Source of the DNA: Anas platyrhynchos
Taxonomy: Eukaryota; Chordata; Aves; Anseriformes; Anatidae
Direction: 5' to 3'
DNA: 64,000 nt
NCBI RefSeq assembly: GCF_047663525.1
Contig: NC_092597.1
Coordinates: 21,468,001-21,532,000, forward strand
Position 1 is the stretch's first letter; the number at the start of each line of letters is the position of its first letter. This document shows positions 50,828 through 64,000 of this stretch, one piece after another. The translations under genes were made by a program, and so were the position numbers. The notes below the pieces were generated by a model. That model made no database searches. It had not been told where the DNA came from and was given only the letters and a program-made list of their open reading frames with translations.

Positions 50828-50846
50828 ACAACAACAACAACAACAA
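50828..50846. repeat. (CAA)n microsatellite
   Basis: Six CAA units in a larger A-rich stretch. Confidence 0.85.
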
Positions 50847-53800
50847 AACCCACTAAAATACCATATCTCTTGTTCTGGCATAGGGTTCTGGTCCAAAGGG
50901 GGAGGGAGGTGTCTCCACTTGTTTTGAGGCCAGGTCATAGTAAAGTCTCCTTAAAGCCAAATGCTGATCTTTCTTTTCAATGAACAATTCCAGGGGACAG
51001 GTCAAAGACAAGGCAGTTGCCAGCTGCAGGTACAGCTCCTATCTCACCTGTAAGCTCCCAGCTCGCCTGTAACCTTTCTGTGCACCAACCAGCAGCCCTC
51101 TGTGCAGAGCTGCAGGCTGAGCGCTGCCCCACAGCCAACCTCCAGCCCCAGAGCAGTGCCCAGGCAGGCAGAGGGTTGGCTGAAGGCCTCGGGGACAGAG
51201 CTGGCCTTCTGCAGCTGCAGCCCCTTGCATTTTGCATGCCCACACAGGTGGTGGGTTGGCAGTCTAGGGAGCAGCAGAGGTGGGGACCAGGCTATGTTTA
51301 CAGATGAGGCTCACTGTGTAGACACCAACCTTGCACTGAAGACATTCTAGGTCCGGGGCCCAGATGCAGGCAGGGAGTTTCACCACGGTCTCCTCCACAA
51401 AAGTCAGAGAGGATTTGGTTTCTGGGTGATGCTCATGACATTATCAACATCGTGCGTGGGTGAGCAGGTTCATGATGGTGACAGTGCTTGACCATCAAAT
51501 CTGCCGGGACCCTGTGCCCTTCTCTTTTGATTTAGTCCCTCCTGGAGTGCTGAAATCAGAACAAGAACAAGGGGAGTGAATAAAGGAGTGGGAAGAGAAC
51601 TACTGTAAGAATTAAAGTGACAACAGCAATAAAATGAATACCACACAGAACCAGGCAGCAGTGGGTCAGGTAAACACCCCACTTGCCTCATTCATTAAAA
51701 TTCAAAACACAAACATCCTGCAGTCTTGCTGAAAGTGACTTGCTGTCCCCTTATCTCATTGTTATGTGCAACCCAAAGCCTGTGTAAGCAGCTACAGTGA
51801 ATTAACACCAGGAAAAGTAACTGGACTGAGTTTACTAATGGAAAAAAAAAAAACATCACAGGCATGTTGTTAAGAAAGAATGAGAACTAATTCTGTTTAT
51901 TTGGATTCATCTTGTTTGATTGTGCATGCCCTAGGAAACATGAGAGCTGGTGGGGATCACACGAGCAAAGAAAATAGAAGAGCAACAAGTTGATAGCGTA
52001 AAATTCATGCAAACGTTGTGCCAGTCACTGAACCAGAAAATAAAGTTGGCTCAGAGACAATCACTATGTTGAGAAAGGATCTATTGATAAGACACTCTTG
52101 GGGAACAGACTCAGAATGATGTGAGAGAGATGGGAAATGGTGCTGCAGAGTTGTGTCTGGAACAAAGTGATCAGGAGAGAATACTGCATAGTTTGTCTTT
52201 TTGCTTTGCTTTCCTCCCTATTCTTCCCCACTTATTACTAGGGGAAAGACCATCTTTACCTGCAAAAATCTGTGCCTAAAGAAGTGACACTGGGCTGTGC
52301 TACTGTACTGGACTATTTTGGCTTTGCTTTTTTTGCTTTGCTTCAAGTTATTTGGGAAAATCAGAGTAGAGCTGTTAGCTATGGATTTCAACATGACCAA
52401 CATTGCCTCGACTTTAAGAACCTGCACTTATAAACTCTTTGTTTGGTAGGGAGGGAAATGTATTGTATTGCTTTCAACTCACCAGAAAATTGCTCGCACC
52501 AGCTACTCTTTGTGGACATGTCAAGGGAATAGGACCAAGTCCCATGTGGCCAGAGAAACAAGGTACAGTTGGACAGGAGGAGAAGATGCTCTCAAACACA
52601 GCACCTGAAGGAAAGCCAGGGCAGCTTTTTGCTCCAGGAGATAAACCTTCACGCCTTTTTTAATAGACAAGATGCATTTACAGTTGTTTCCAGAAAGGGG
52701 CAGTAGAGACCAAACCCACAGAATGAACAGAAAGAGACGTCCTCATCAGGGAGAAATCTAAATAGTGAGAATTGTTTGCAATGGCTTTTTCCTTGGCATA
52801 GAAATGCTCCACCATGCGTCCATTCAAATAAAAACAGCAGGGCCAGTACAGGCCGAAATGGGGCTGCCTGGTGTAACACAGTCATTTCAAGTCACTCTGA
52901 GGTCGCTTCCTTACCTGCTTTTCGGAGGAGGGCAGTAACCCTGCCAGTGTTTCAAATACAGAGGCTGTATGGGCTGCATCAGTTGGCACGAGGCCTTCTG
53001 ATGCATCAGAGGAGCACTACATAATGCACTACATGACACAGCCGAACCTACAGCACCAAGGTTTTCTCTTTCAGGCTCACGATTTCCTATACCATTGCTA
53101 ACACAATCAGGATTCCATCTGATCTTGAAAGAAAGGAGACAAGAAAAAGGTGCTTTTAAAATCAAGACTCCCCAAAACCTCACACTGTAACAGTGTGAAG
53201 CAGGGAAGCCCATCCCTGCACCACCTTTACAATCTCTTCAGATTCTCTTGAACCACAGAGAGCTAATTCTAGAGCTGACTGAAGTTCTTTACCTGGAGCA
53301 AATCCCGTATGTTTTAATTAATTCAAGGCCTTTATCCCAGCCCTGTGCTATCGCTTTATGCCATCCACTTGCACCATCCATAATTCACAGTGGAGGAAGT
53401 GTTTCTGGTGGTGGACACGTCCAGAAACCCCAGTTGTGTGACAACACAAGCAAGCACAAACCATGCAAACCAGTCTCTTCCTTGGAGAGTTTCTAGCCTA
53501 AGAATATTTCAAACCAGGAAGGCAAGCAGGGAGCAATGTGAGGTGAGAGACCAGCTGCCTGCAGCAGAGCAGCTGAGGCAGCTTTATCAGGAAACCAAGA
53601 ACCCATTCGGATCCTGCTCGCAGCACAGCTCAACACACCAGCAGATCTGGCTGCAGACTGAAATCTTGGCTTTCCCTGAAGCCAATGGCAAACATCCCAC
53701 TGGCTTCAATGGGAGGAGGACTTCATGCCAGATCTCGTGCTTCCCATTCCTTTGCTGTAGCCATGAGAGCAAGCTTTCCTTCCAAGGCTGTGTCTGCAGC

Positions 53801-55232
53801 TAGGGCCTTCTGGAGCAGGAGAATGGTTCTCCTTGCAACCTAACAAGTATCAATGGGAAATAAAAGACTTCTTTTTTAACAGAAATGGTAATTGCCCCAA
53901 AAGAACAACCTGCTTTGAGACAGGGGGCTCTGTGGGCTGAAATGTTTCCTTTAGGTTTTAGTGTCTGCCTACAAGGTGCACGACAGCTCAATCACACAGC
54001 TTTTAGCTGTGATGAAATCACAAGGTGGAGAGATGGCATGAGCAGGGTTATGCAGCTGGAAACTCATCTCTCCTGGTCTTAACGTCCCTCACTCCATACC
54101 TGATCATGTGGCAGTACAAATACAAATAGTGTGACTGACAGCAAACAGGCTGAGGGAGACTAAGGCAACCTGTCTCACAGAAACTGTATCCCTGCTGCTT
54201 TTATCACAACTGTCAGTGACTATTGGAGGGGGTAAAGAAAGGGGTGCTGGCAGAACTGCATGCTGACTGCACAGGGCTCTGTGTTTGCTCTGGCACAAAG
54301 GGTTACTTAGCTCACTGTGCAGGCTGGAGATGGGAGGTTCTGGTTCCTCTCAGGCTGGCAGACTTGGTATAGCACAGGAGGGATGCATGCCTGGCTGTTG
54401 AAACGAGCACCTCGAGATCCCTAAGCTGGCAAGGTCAGGGCTCACATTCCTTACAAACCTTTGCTTTCCTTGGCAATAATCAGGAGTTTTGTTAGGGAAA
54501 TCCTGGTGGGTGTTTTGTGATCAGTCAGGCGCAGCAGATTCTATTGCTGGAGGGTGTATGCAGGACCTCTCATCTTCTAGATGTAGTAAAATCAATCTGT
54601 TTTCTCCAGAAATCCCGGAGTCACCAGCATGGTGCTGATCAGCTGTATTATTTCTTAGGTCACACAGCATGTCTACTGGACAGACTGATATCTGTACAGC
54701 TGACTGTTTGCATATCAATCCTAGAGGCAAAGGAAATTCTTCAAATCCCATGGCACAAATGTGCACTGCTACAGAAAAGCAGGTGGAGATGTGCCAAGTT
54801 ACAGTTCCTCAGTTGCTACCCCTGTAACAAATGCCCTGCAAGGAAAACTGGAAAATATTTCATGAAAGAGCAAAGATAACACAAGACTATCTGGCAAAGG
54901 CTGGAATTTAATATTAATGGCTTTCCTTTAGTCACTGTATTTCCTGTTCCTAACTTAACCCTCTAAAATCACCAGTGGTCAAAGAAGGGCTATAAACTTT
55001 TCCAAATCTAAAAGGCTTTTCCTTGAAAGATCTCAGAACATTTGGCAAATATTGGGGACTGCTGAGGGCTGGCTGTCCTCTGAGGATGCTGCCCATGTAC
55101 CCAGTGTGCAGAAGCGTATTTGGTTCCTGAAGCCAAACACTGAAATTTAGGTCCCCCTTTGCAGGAATATCTTCCTTCACTGTCTCCCAGTTCATCACAG
55201 GAGTCCAGAGAATGAGAGGAACAGAGCTCCCC

Positions 55233-55260
55233 TTAGAATCATAGAATCATAGACTATCCT
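55233..55260 (-). mobile_element. Possible CR1 3' tail, minus orientation
   Basis: AGAATCATAGAATCATAG corresponds to the reverse complement of the CR1 terminal repeat (ATTCTATG)n. The sequence to the right, where the rest of a minus-strand CR1 would lie, is not clearly CR1, so only the tail is suggested. Confidence 0.35.
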
Positions 55261-58200
55261 GTTGAATTCATGCTCCAGATTCTGTGTGAGAAAAACCTTC
55301 CCCGCAGACAGATGGGTAAGAGATACACAGCACTGATGTGACTGTTACATGGAGACTGCTCACGGCTGTGCATGGCTCAGCTGCTGGCATATCTAAACAG
55401 CTTCATTCAATAACAGTGTACCAAAATTCTCTTTGATAGTGAGCTGGACCAGGCCCCATCTCCCCATCCATCCCTGCCAGTGGGTACTTACCTGGAGAAG
55501 CCCAAATATTAGTCAACATGGATATGAGGTGCAGACCGTAGCTCTTCCAAGTCTTGCTATCCCTTGGTGATCCTTCTGTGCCACCCCCATCTTCCATCAA
55601 CCTGGCAAAATACCTGAATTATTGAGCTGATCCACCAAGAGGAATTTTAGACTGGAAATATCTAGAGAAAGATGGGTCTCATTAAGGTCTGCAGCCTGCA
55701 ACAGAGCACGGTGTTGGCTAGGGCAGAAAGCCGGGAAGAGAAGCGTTAGTCATCTCCTGCCTCGTGTTCAGCCCTTTCGGACAGTCTCCTCTCTTGGAAG
55801 ATGCTCTGTTTTTGCCTGTCTGACTGTTGGCAGAAACTAATGAGCAGGGCTGGTTGAAGATTTTCCATCAAAACAATATTTTTGTTTTGCCAAAAGATAC
55901 TTTAAAAATTAAGCGGAAAAATTAGGAGAAAGGACTTAGGTTTTGGCTGACATTGTTGGTTAAAAACAATCCCAAACTTAAGATTTTTTAGCCAAAAATG
56001 GAAGTATTTGGGGTGAGGCAGGGAAGGAAGGGGGAGGAGGCTGGCAAGTCTTAGAGATACCCTGAAAAACGACTAGAAAGTTTTTACAAATATGAGGATA
56101 TTTTTGTCATTTTTTTTCCATAGTGAAGGATAGTTCTGTTTTTAGACCCATTCTACAGGGAGGCTGGAAAACAAAAAAACATGCTTTTTTTCTTTTTTAT
56201 TATACATGCATAAGCACAGGCAGCAATTTGTCTAGAGAGACACTTAAGAAAGACCAAATCTCTCATAGGAGCTGCCCAGGAGCCTATTACCCAACAACTT
56301 CAACTCTTACCGTAAGGGACATCCACACAGCTGATTCTGCTGAGAGTTCATACAGCTGATGGAAAGTCTCAATAAACACCGCAGTTGCCTTGCATACAAA
56401 TAAACTGAGCCATGGGGACAGACAGGGAAAAGGCACTGCTTGCAAAGGAAGGTACTGCACATAGCTGTTAAAAAACTGTCCCTCCTGACCAGCCCGCCAG
56501 CCACAGGCAGTGTTGTTGCTAATAATGGTGCAGAGAGAATGGCACAGAAATACCTGGGAACCCACAGAAAGCTGTGTTTTTTTATTATTATTTATTTTAT
56601 TTTTCTCCTTTAAAATAATTTCTTCATCAAAACACGGCTGGGAAAAGGAAACAGCTAGAATCTTCCTCACCCTCTGGGAAACGTGACTGATGGCAGCATT
56701 TGTCAGGCTTACTCAGCATCCCCTCCTCAAGGTGTGGTCACAGCCAGCACTGTGAAATGATTTGGGGAAGCTGAGAGCGATGGAACTGGTGGCTCTGGGG
56801 ACCTGGCAAACCCAGGAATCCACCACCTCGACACAAGCCTGGGCATAATCAGAGGTGGCAGTGCTGAAGCCAACGCAGTGCAAGTGTCACAGAAGGCAAA
56901 CCAGCTCTGTGAGAAAAAGGAGATGTTACTAGACAGCGGAGAGCAGGGGAGGCTCAATTTTATAGTGATTTCCTAAGGAATTATACCATGATTCTGGCCA
57001 GTATTTATATTTTAGACAACACTTATTTTTTTTTAAAGGACTAATTCAATCTAGATGTGGATTTCATACCTTTTTCTTAATGAGAACAGCATCGGGGGAA
57101 GCACGCTTAGAAGTACTGACGTGTCCTGGCAAGGGCTCAGACTGCTGCAGCTCTCCTTGCTGACAGGCCGAGCTTGACTCTCATCCCACGACAGCCCGGG
57201 GTTACAGTCCCGGCGACTTCCACCACAAGCAGCTCTGGCTCCCGGCCGCCAAAGTGATAAAAGACTTCTTGTGCGAGCATCTCAGGAGGCAAGTTTGGTG
57301 CCAAACAAAGCTGCAGTCTGGTCGGGCCTTTTTGCCATCAGAGACAAAATCAAGGGGAATAAAGGCAGAGCTGGGGAAAGAAATGGAAGCTGCAAAATAT
57401 TCAAATAATGCCTTTTCCAAGAAAAAGAAAAAAAAACAACACCAAAACTAAAACAAGAATGGCTTGTCTGGCTTTGCTGGCCAGGCCCTGGATGCTCTCA
57501 TCTTCATGCAGGCTAAAGGTCCTGTTAGAGGATTGCCCTTTTTGACACTCTGAGCAGTTTCCCTGCCTGGCTCCACAACGGCTGCAGAAGGATGCTGTGT
57601 GCAGAGACCTCAGAGAAAACTGCTGGTGATCTTTTGACAGCTGATGCTTTTTGGGGTAGCAGAGGCAGCCGTACGGATTGGCATGCTACCAGAGCTCTCC
57701 TGCTGAACAAATGAATCTTTCCCTCCCTCTGCCAGCCCACGTTTTGAGCAGGAGCCAAGCTCGTGGCTGGATCTTGCCTCTCAGTTGCTGCGAGAGGCAT
57801 CTCCGAAGTGATGTGCACTTTACCCTTCGCTACTTCCAGTAACAAAAAACGTGTCTGAGGAGAGAAAACCAGAGGGGAATATCCCTTTCCCTTCTCTGCT
57901 AGCAAGGTAATGGCAGTGTAGGCTCACTCACTTCATTCAGAAGAAACCAATGTTCATCTCCATGCCTTGCTGCTGCCAATAACCCCAAGGAGCTGCTTTG
58001 GGAATCTTCTTTTTCCCCAAGACCGCCTGCAGGCTGTAAACTCCTCAGGGAAGGGCCATTTCTTTGCACGTGGCCCTCCAGCATCCCCATTTGGTTGCAG
58101 CATCTATGGAAGTGCCACTGCCAAAAGAACACTGAAACGTTAGAAAAGACCTCAGAAATGAATACCAGCCAGAAAGCAATGAGACACAAGGTTACTACAG

Positions 58201-61200
58201 GAATATTTTTCTTCAGAGTGCTGAGGGAGGAGATTAAATGCACTTGTGCTGGTGAAGGACTGCTTTGTATCAGCAGCAAAAGTAGTGCAGTTTCTGGTGG
58301 GTGCAAAGCTCATGGGACACAAAGCTGAGCCAGAAGGGAAAGGGACAGAGATTGTGCAGGAAGGGCAAGGCCATGAAGTGGGTCCACGGGGAACAGAGGA
58401 AGGAGGCCAACACAGGCATCTCAGTTACACTGAGACCATCATAAGCCCAAGGCTCAGGAGGGGCTGGAGACACCGAGGACACGAGGGCTCACCTGGATCC
58501 TGAGTCGTGCCAGGAGCCAGCCCCACACCTGGACGCCCTGTGGGATCTGCCATGCGTGCAGAGCTGCTCCCTCCCGGGGCCGAGGGGACGCCGGGGCCTG
58601 CGGCGTGACCAGACCCAGCTGGAGGCTCCAGCTCCACGCAGGCTGCAGAGGGATGAAAGGATTAACCACCCCAACAGGAGCCTTTCACAGCCCAGCGAGA
58701 GGAGCTGAGGGAAACCACAGCTTTCCGAAGCCCAGCTGCTTCTTTCCAGCTGAGGCCGAGACCTACCCCGGGCTACGTGGACCCAGCCGGCGTCTCGGCT
58801 GTGGTAAAGCACGGGGTGCACACATGCGAGCCCCAGGCATCAGCTGCAGCACTCTGCTCGTTGGGAAAGTCTGTCCGAGCGTCTGGCCACCATTTGGCAG
58901 AGCCAGCAGCTCTGAGAAAATAATAACCGTGGTACAGCGCGGCCTCCAGACATTCATCGTGGGGTCTGTCACATGAAAGGGACATGAAAGGAGATGAGGC
59001 GATGTGAGACACACGGAGGTCAGCGCTGGAGACTCCCCGTTTGCTGCTAGGGGCTGTTTGTGGCCCTTCTCTGCTTACACACATTCATTTAAACTCTCCC
59101 TGTAAGCAGCCAGCTGTTCCCAGCCGAAGTGAAGATGCTCCAGTCCTCTTTGCCCAAGGTGGTTATGCTGTCGGGAAGTCTCTCTCCAGGCAGACAGGCC
59201 CATTTCTAAAGAGGGTGAAGAGAAGCTGACAAGAAGGACAAATAAAAATGCTCTCTTAGAAAAGAGAACTGGCCTTGTGCATTAATAGCATTTGAGGAAC
59301 TCGTCTTCCTGCTGACCTGCCTCCAAATCCAGGTAAACACGAGGTTGCTGAAGGGCAAGTTGTACGGAGAAGCATTACCTGGCACCTTCAGCACTGGTCC
59401 AAGCACTCAAAGAAATGTTGCTGAGCTGTTCCCACAGCCTGCCTGCTTCTGGGTGCGCTCACACAGCAAGGTGACCAACCAGGGGTACAAAAAGCTCATC
59501 TGCAAGCAGGTTACCAGGGCTTCTTTTGTTACACCATGAGGAAAGAGGGAGTGCATTGATCTGGCACCTGGCTCAGTTCTTCTCTGCCTGCACCCCCCAG
59601 AACGCTGTGTTTGTGCCCACTCTCCAGTACGAAAAAACACCTTTTCCAATGGGCCATGTGGTGTAGGGGAAAGCATGAAGTAACACGCAGTTTTCCTCAC
59701 CAGCAGCAGAAGGTCCAATAGTAACGCTCTGGGTGATGCACAGATGATGCTGGTGCTCCATTTTTAAGCTTTTTTCGACAGAAATTTCCTTCCAGAGAAA
59801 GCAGGGTCCCGCTGCCTTGCTGTGAGAGCTCAAGAGACGGCGAAGGTTGCTGTGTGCACCAGGGCTTGGAGGAGAGTGAAAGAAGCAGGTGGAGCTTGTG
59901 GAGGCACAAGTGAGTTCCAAGCAGCTGAGTGGAGATTATGCTTTCCTCGTGGTCCTTTTGTGCCAGAGGACCGGAGCCATCTGACCCCATCTGCCTGTGA
60001 TGAGCTCGGCTGAGGTGTCTTAAAAAGACAACTGAGATGATGGGCAAGGAGAATGGCTCCAACCCAGCTGGTTTCTTGCTTGGAAGATGGGGTTTAGGGA
60101 TAAAGGAAAAACAGCAAACTGCTACATGCAAAATAGGCAAACTAAGTACATAAGCCTACCGGATTTATAGACGACATGTTGGCACGTACCAGGAAAATTT
60201 CAAGCCAAATGTATGACAGCATTCCTTACACCCCCCCACCCTTTGCCATATCCCACAGCTTAATGTAATGCCTTTTGGCTTCCAAAGGCTTATAGCTATG
60301 TTTTATTGTTTAAACAGGTCAACAATTGCAATCATATGTTGACTCCAGGCAATACACAAACACGATGATGTGTTAATGTACAGCAACACTTGGATGGAGT
60401 TCCTAAAATTTTGCTGCTGTTAAGAGCCATGTGTATGAGGGCAGCTGGACTGGCATCTCCTAGGGCTACCTTGGAGAACCAGGAGCCCTATCAGTGCTGT
60501 GCTATTACCAAGAAGCCAGCGTGAGATCAGCAAATGAACTCTATTTTTAATGTAAGTATAAACACCATTTCTGGAAATCATTTTGGGAGGAGGACTCTCA
60601 CACCAGCTGCAGAAGCTAGGGCTTGTTTTTAAGGTTGCTTTAGAAAGGTGCTGCTCCCATCTCCAAAAGTGTCCTTTTAACAAGATTTGAGCTGGAATCG
60701 GATATGGATGATAGCATCTTTATAAGGCAGGACGGGAAGGGATCCTACAGGCGTAACTGTGTGCAGTTATTGGAAAAAAACAACAAACATCTTCACCGGG
60801 GTGATGGAGGAATGAAGTAGTACAAAGATTCTGGCTGGTGCCTACAACAAACACATCCAAAACACTTGGCACTGAAGTAATTCTGTTTATTTCACACCAG
60901 AGCAGTGTGCAGCTAGGTTATGTAGATACCGTTCCAAGGAATGGAATAGTTTAGCTCCAATATAAATTTCCACATGCTCAGCAGCCTTCGTTATCAGGTT
61001 GCACCCGTGGAGCAGCTACCATTAAACACACAGCTAGCTGCCACCTCGCCTCAGCTCCAACATCTATTGAAAGCAACCTCTCCCAAAAGCACTTGCAAAA
61101 CGTCTCTCCCTCCGCGTGTAACCTTCAGGCTCCCCGCAGCCTGCTCAGCCATACCCAGCGATTTTCCAGGCATTTTCTGCTGTTGTGTCACTGACCACAG

Positions 61201-61500
61201 ACCTTGCTAGACAGTAAGCAGGTATTAACATTCCCCGTGCTTTATTTTGCAACCCAGTCGGGACAAGACCCGTAATTTTTTGCTTTGTTAGCACACCAGG
61301 AACAAGAGGATGCCCGACTTTTGCTGACAAATGACTTTTTACCCCTACCACAGCTACCAAACAGTTGGCCTAGACTTAACCAATTTTCCCAGTCTCAGTC
61401 CAGTATTAGACAGATGCATGATGTACTGCTTACAGCTCCACTCCCTGCTCTTAATTTTCATGTTAGCTGTTTGATTTGCTTTGTATTTTTTTTTTTTTTA

Positions 61501-64000
61501 AGTTCGGAAACCTTATTAAAGTTGTTATGGAAAAAATAAATTTATTATTCAACATACTCATTTCTCTTTTTCAAAATGGAATGATCCTCTTTTCTTTTTC
61601 TTTTCTTTTTTTTTTTTTTTTAGGTTTTCATTTACAACTGGTTCCATTCAGTTTGACTGTTTTCATCTTTTCTATTTATAACCAGCACCAAGAAGAAAAT
61701 TACCATGGATACAGTACATATGCAAATTAACTAATGGAAAAATATATACATTTCACTCTGTAATGAAAAACTTAAATGATATTATTGCCATGGAGGATAT
61801 ATCCCTGTATTATAATAAAATATCAAGCAATAATCAACTGCTAAGATTCTTCTCCACCAACAAAATTAGCACCATACATGAGATAGTGAGAATCTACACT
61901 CAATAACACAATTGTGCAACTAGAAATGTACAGTACTTTAGTAACAGTACAGAGTATTGTTTACAATATGGAAATACCACCGCTGTAATCTAAAGAGTGT
62001 CAATCTTTTACGAACAACAACTAAAAAAGAATGTATTGTCATAGATACACCGAAACAAACAGCTTTCCTTTCACCAGGATGGAGTAACTGAGGGCAGAGC
62101 ATAGCTGTAAATTCATAGTAAAGCTCCTATAAAATGATACAAAACAGAAGGGCATGAGTATCGAACAGAATTGAACACTTTTTTTCTTTGTTCTTCTGGT
62201 TATTATAAAATGGGAGGGTTGTCACCAGATAAAGCAAGAGAATGTAATAAAATGGAGCTGTGTTGTGCCATCAGTTTGTAATCAAAGTTGGTTTCTTATT
62301 ATTAAAAAAGGTTGATGCACACTAACCTGTGGACTGTGAGAGCAAGTGAGGTGGTTTTCAGTGCTCAGATATTCAGAAGAATTCCTTCTAAATTCTTTTT
62401 TCCTTAGGTAGGACCCAGAATTTGGGACCAAATGTCCTTTGAAGTCCAGGACCAAGTGTACCGGGACAGGCCTCAAGTCTAAGTAGCCACCATGAATTAT
62501 TTGCAGAAAAAAATAATTAAAAACTTTCCTCATCTATGCACCTTTCTAGGAGCTCACCCACTGCCTAGACAGGGTGACAGATCAGCACCAGAAGGAAAAA
62601 TAACCCCTGATATTTAAAAACCGATTCAAACAACTTTGATTCCCATTAATAACAAACGCACAAACTATTTTTCCAAGAAAACAGAGAAGCCCGGTGGCAA
62701 ATCCTTCAACAGGTCAACGTAAATGTTAGCAATGCCAAAAAAAGATCAGCGAGGGGGTGGCATTTCATCAGGTCAGGCCAATTCACAGGCAAATGTTGCC
62801 CTTTAAAGGAAAAACTCTAAAGCAAATGAAGGCTGTAGGAAGAGCCAGCTCAGCCACGATGCTGTGAGGTGCCTGTGGTGACAGGGAGGCACGAAGGACA
62901 GTCACCACCCCTGTGTTACCACAGCGTATGACAGCAGGCAAGAGGGGAAGCTACTGCTATAAAAATATCAATATAAATTAGGTTTTCTGGGCTTTGTCTG
63001 CTCTCTTGGAACTTTCTCATTAGCAGTACCTCTACCTATTCATTTGCCTAACCTGACACCATTGTGGTATTGCAAAAACCTTGCATGTCGCCCCTCTCAC
63101 AACATTTTCCATTGCTTGCTTGCTAAGTAGTTACACAACCTCTGCACTTGGGCTACAGGGTGGGAAGAACAGAAGGAGGTCTGATCCTGACAATCAGACG
63201 CCAAAAGAACGTCCAGCATTAACAAAAACAAGTTAGAATCATTTCCCTAATAGAGAAAATCATCTGGGGAACAGGAAAGCAGATCTGTTTGTGACAGGCA
63301 CTTGGGAGAAAATTGTGTGCAAACGTGGCTTTGTGCATACAGGCAAACCCTTGTTTGCACACATGCTCAATTGCACTCAGAAGCACAGATGCGAATGTGA
63401 AGCCCACGCAGGATTAGTCTGTTGATGAATATTAGTTCCCCGTGCTCTAAAAATTTAGCTGTTGATAAAATGCTAACGAGTTATTCCAGTGAGATTCTGC
63501 ATATTGAAATAAGGAAGAAAAAGTTGCTTGAAAGATATGTTAGGTACTAAGAGTCTTTATCCCTCCTTGCATTGAAAGGAGACAACAGCAACAAAGACAA
63601 CTTGAGGACAGGTGTGAGCTGCAATTCCGAGCGGCCCAGGGGCTGGAGTAATAGCTGGGCTTAGTTCTGCACTCATCTCCGAGGAATAAAACAGTAACAC
63701 ACAGTTCTAGAGCGAGTACAAAGCTGCAATTCATCCAAAAGGCTCTGTTTGTATTGTGAAGAGCGAGCTGTAACTTAACCACTGCACAACTGGCCTTAGA
63801 GCCTGGCAAGGGAAATGATACGTGCTGGAGTGAGATGTGATAGAGAGACATCGATCTGGAGGACTAACAGAGGGGACAAACTCTGCCCTGGGTAGAGCTC
63901 CCGTTTCAAGTCTCACATACCAGAGAGGAGTTTGGTTTAAAGTGCAGACACATGGAAGAGAATATCATATATGCAGCACTTTCTAAGTGCTCTGATAGCA
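61501..64000. other. AU-rich block, possibly a 3' UTR of a minus-strand neighbour
   Basis: From 61.5 to 62.3 kb the sequence is AT-rich and starts with TTTATT at 61541-61546 (AATAAA on the minus strand) beside long T runs. In human the gene beyond LYSMD4 is ADAMTS17 on the same strand as LYSMD4, so its 3' end could fall here. No ADAMTS coding exon is visible in the window, so the assignment is speculative. Confidence 0.25.

Larger units (their letters stand above)
49041..61500. other. Intergenic, no supportable gene
   Basis: Apart from the MIR-like, CAA and CR1-tail entries, I see no exon with family similarity, no tRNA-like or rRNA sequence and no long inverted repeat. GC/CpG-rich patches occur near 57110-57250 and 58440-58960; they carry only compositional open frames. 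Confidence 0.65.

Overview
The window is vertebrate nuclear DNA, almost certainly from a bird and probably a galliform such as chicken. The evidence is compact introns, a CR1 LINE with the typical avian/reptilian 3' end (3.6-4.2 kb), no Alu- or L1-like sequence, and two recognisable protein genes. Both genes are split by introns, so most long open frames are chance or antisense readings. The species call is inference; the gene calls rest on reading exon translations and splice sites directly.

MEF2A (1-~39.3 kb, + strand). The window opens inside the intron after the MADS/MEF2-domain exons, which I could not find here and which should lie upstream. It then carries the two alternative alpha exons (alpha2 10173-10304, alpha1 10370-10507), the activation-domain exons (13555, 13903, 24129), the 24-nt beta microexon (25890-25913), two further exons (29471, 34592), and the last coding exon with a glutamine tract and stop (35222-35585). 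A long AU-rich 3' UTR follows, with several poly(A) signals up to 39247. The alpha1 and beta exons plus the common exons sum to 1248 nt, or 416 codons, in one continuous frame. With an assumed 86-residue MADS/MEF2 part upstream this gives a protein of about 502 residues, close to human MEF2A.

LYSMD4 (~39.8-44 kb, - strand). Two coding exons (43518-43733 and 40883-41524) encode a 285-residue protein with one LysM domain and one membrane segment, preceded by a GC/CpG-rich promoter with two opposed CCAAT boxes. It converges tail-to-tail with MEF2A, the same neighbour arrangement known on human 15q26.3.

44.2-64 kb. I find no supportable protein-coding exon. There are weak MIR-like fossils, a possible CR1 tail, microsatellites and an AU-rich block after 61.5 kb that might be the 3' UTR of a minus-strand neighbour (ADAMTS17 is the expected gene from human synteny, but no coding exon is visible).

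I see no evidence of a wholly new biological system. The strongest second-look items are the 65-nt intron between the two alpha exons, with an RBFOX motif just downstream; the beta microexon; a twin ~150-bp repeat in the next intron; and a possible retrocopy ending in a 23-nt poly(A) tract at 18.6 kb.
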